Shown here piece by piece: positions 6,178 through 6,313 of a stretch of 6,313 nucleotides of DNA (position 1 is its first letter; each line of letters begins with the position of its first letter). The notes under the pieces are model-generated. The model saw only the letters and a list, made by a program, of their open reading frames with translations. It was not told where the DNA came from and made no database searches. This DNA is from Chloroflexota bacterium (lineage in GTDB: Bacteria > Chloroflexota > Dormibacteria > Dormibacterales > Dormibacteraceae). The DNA is taken from positions 1-6,313 of the forward strand of contig VBGE01000080.1 in assembly GCA_005880345.1 (NCBI GenBank), given 5' to 3'. Both the position numbers and the translations under genes were made by a program.

Positions 6178-6313
6178 CTAGCGGACTGCTCTGATTCTGC
6201 TCACGAACACGGTTCCGAGGATCAGGAAGGCGATCGCGCTCGAGAACACGACCCGGTAGCCCGAGTTGGCGGAAGCGTGGTTGAAGTAATCGAGCGCGTT
6301 CCCCGCGAAAAAC
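6178..6313 (-). CDS. C-terminal end of a membrane protein, probably an MFS-type transporter (partial)
   Basis: Reading the minus strand back from a TAG at 6178-6180 gives 44 codons open to the window edge. The sequence is protein-like: a short polar loop (ALDYFNHASANSGYR), then one strongly hydrophobic helix (VVFSSAIAFLILGTVFV), then a basic end (SRIRAVR). A final transmembrane helix followed by a short positively charged cytoplasmic tail is typical of the last helix of major facilitator superfamily transporters, though other multi-pass proteins end the same way. Most of the gene lies outside the window. It is upstream of and co-directional with the acyl-CoA synthetase gene, but the 322-base hairpin-rich gap argues against a simple operon. 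Confidence 0.65.
   Translation of the reverse strand, partial: FFAGNALDYFNHASANSGYRVVFSSAIAFLILGTVFVSRIRAVR

Overview
The window is a GC-rich, gene-dense bacterial chromosome segment. Codons mostly end in G or C, and long spurious open frames lie antisense to the real genes. Several spacers are short or negative, and one gene appears to have a leaderless start. This suits a high-GC soil-type lineage such as Actinomycetota or Chloroflexota/Dormibacterota. That placement is inference from style only; no rRNA or clade marker is present.

Left part, plus strand (1-4218): a 5'-truncated CCA-adding/poly(A)-polymerase-family tRNA nucleotidyltransferase with an HD domain; a bactofilin; an unrecognised protein with a Lys/Pro/Ala-rich tail whose start overlaps the bactofilin stop; glpX (class II fructose-1,6-bisphosphatase); and an unrecognised 266-residue protein. 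The last gene most likely starts at a CTG codon that shares CTGA with the glpX stop. Two spacers (1249-1318 and 2391-2416) carry the same promoter-like word CCGCTAnnCTnCGCT, suggesting separate promoters for bactofilin plus its neighbour and for glpX plus its neighbour.

Right part, minus strand (4215-6313): an AMP-forming acyl-CoA synthetase converges on the 266-residue gene, with the two stop codons overlapping. Upstream of it is a 322-base spacer with several inverted repeats, including one good plus-strand intrinsic terminator and a perfect 13-bp inverted repeat. The window ends inside the C-terminus of a membrane protein, probably a transporter, that is too short at the edge to count as a full open frame.

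Functionally the window is mostly housekeeping: tRNA 3'-end maturation, a cytoskeletal/envelope scaffold, gluconeogenesis or sugar-phosphate metabolism, and fatty-acid activation. I see no mobile element, CRISPR array, defence system, tRNA or rRNA. The points most worth following are the two unrecognised proteins, each translationally joined to a well-known gene, the non-canonical CTG start, and the hairpin-rich spacer with an orphan plus-strand terminator.
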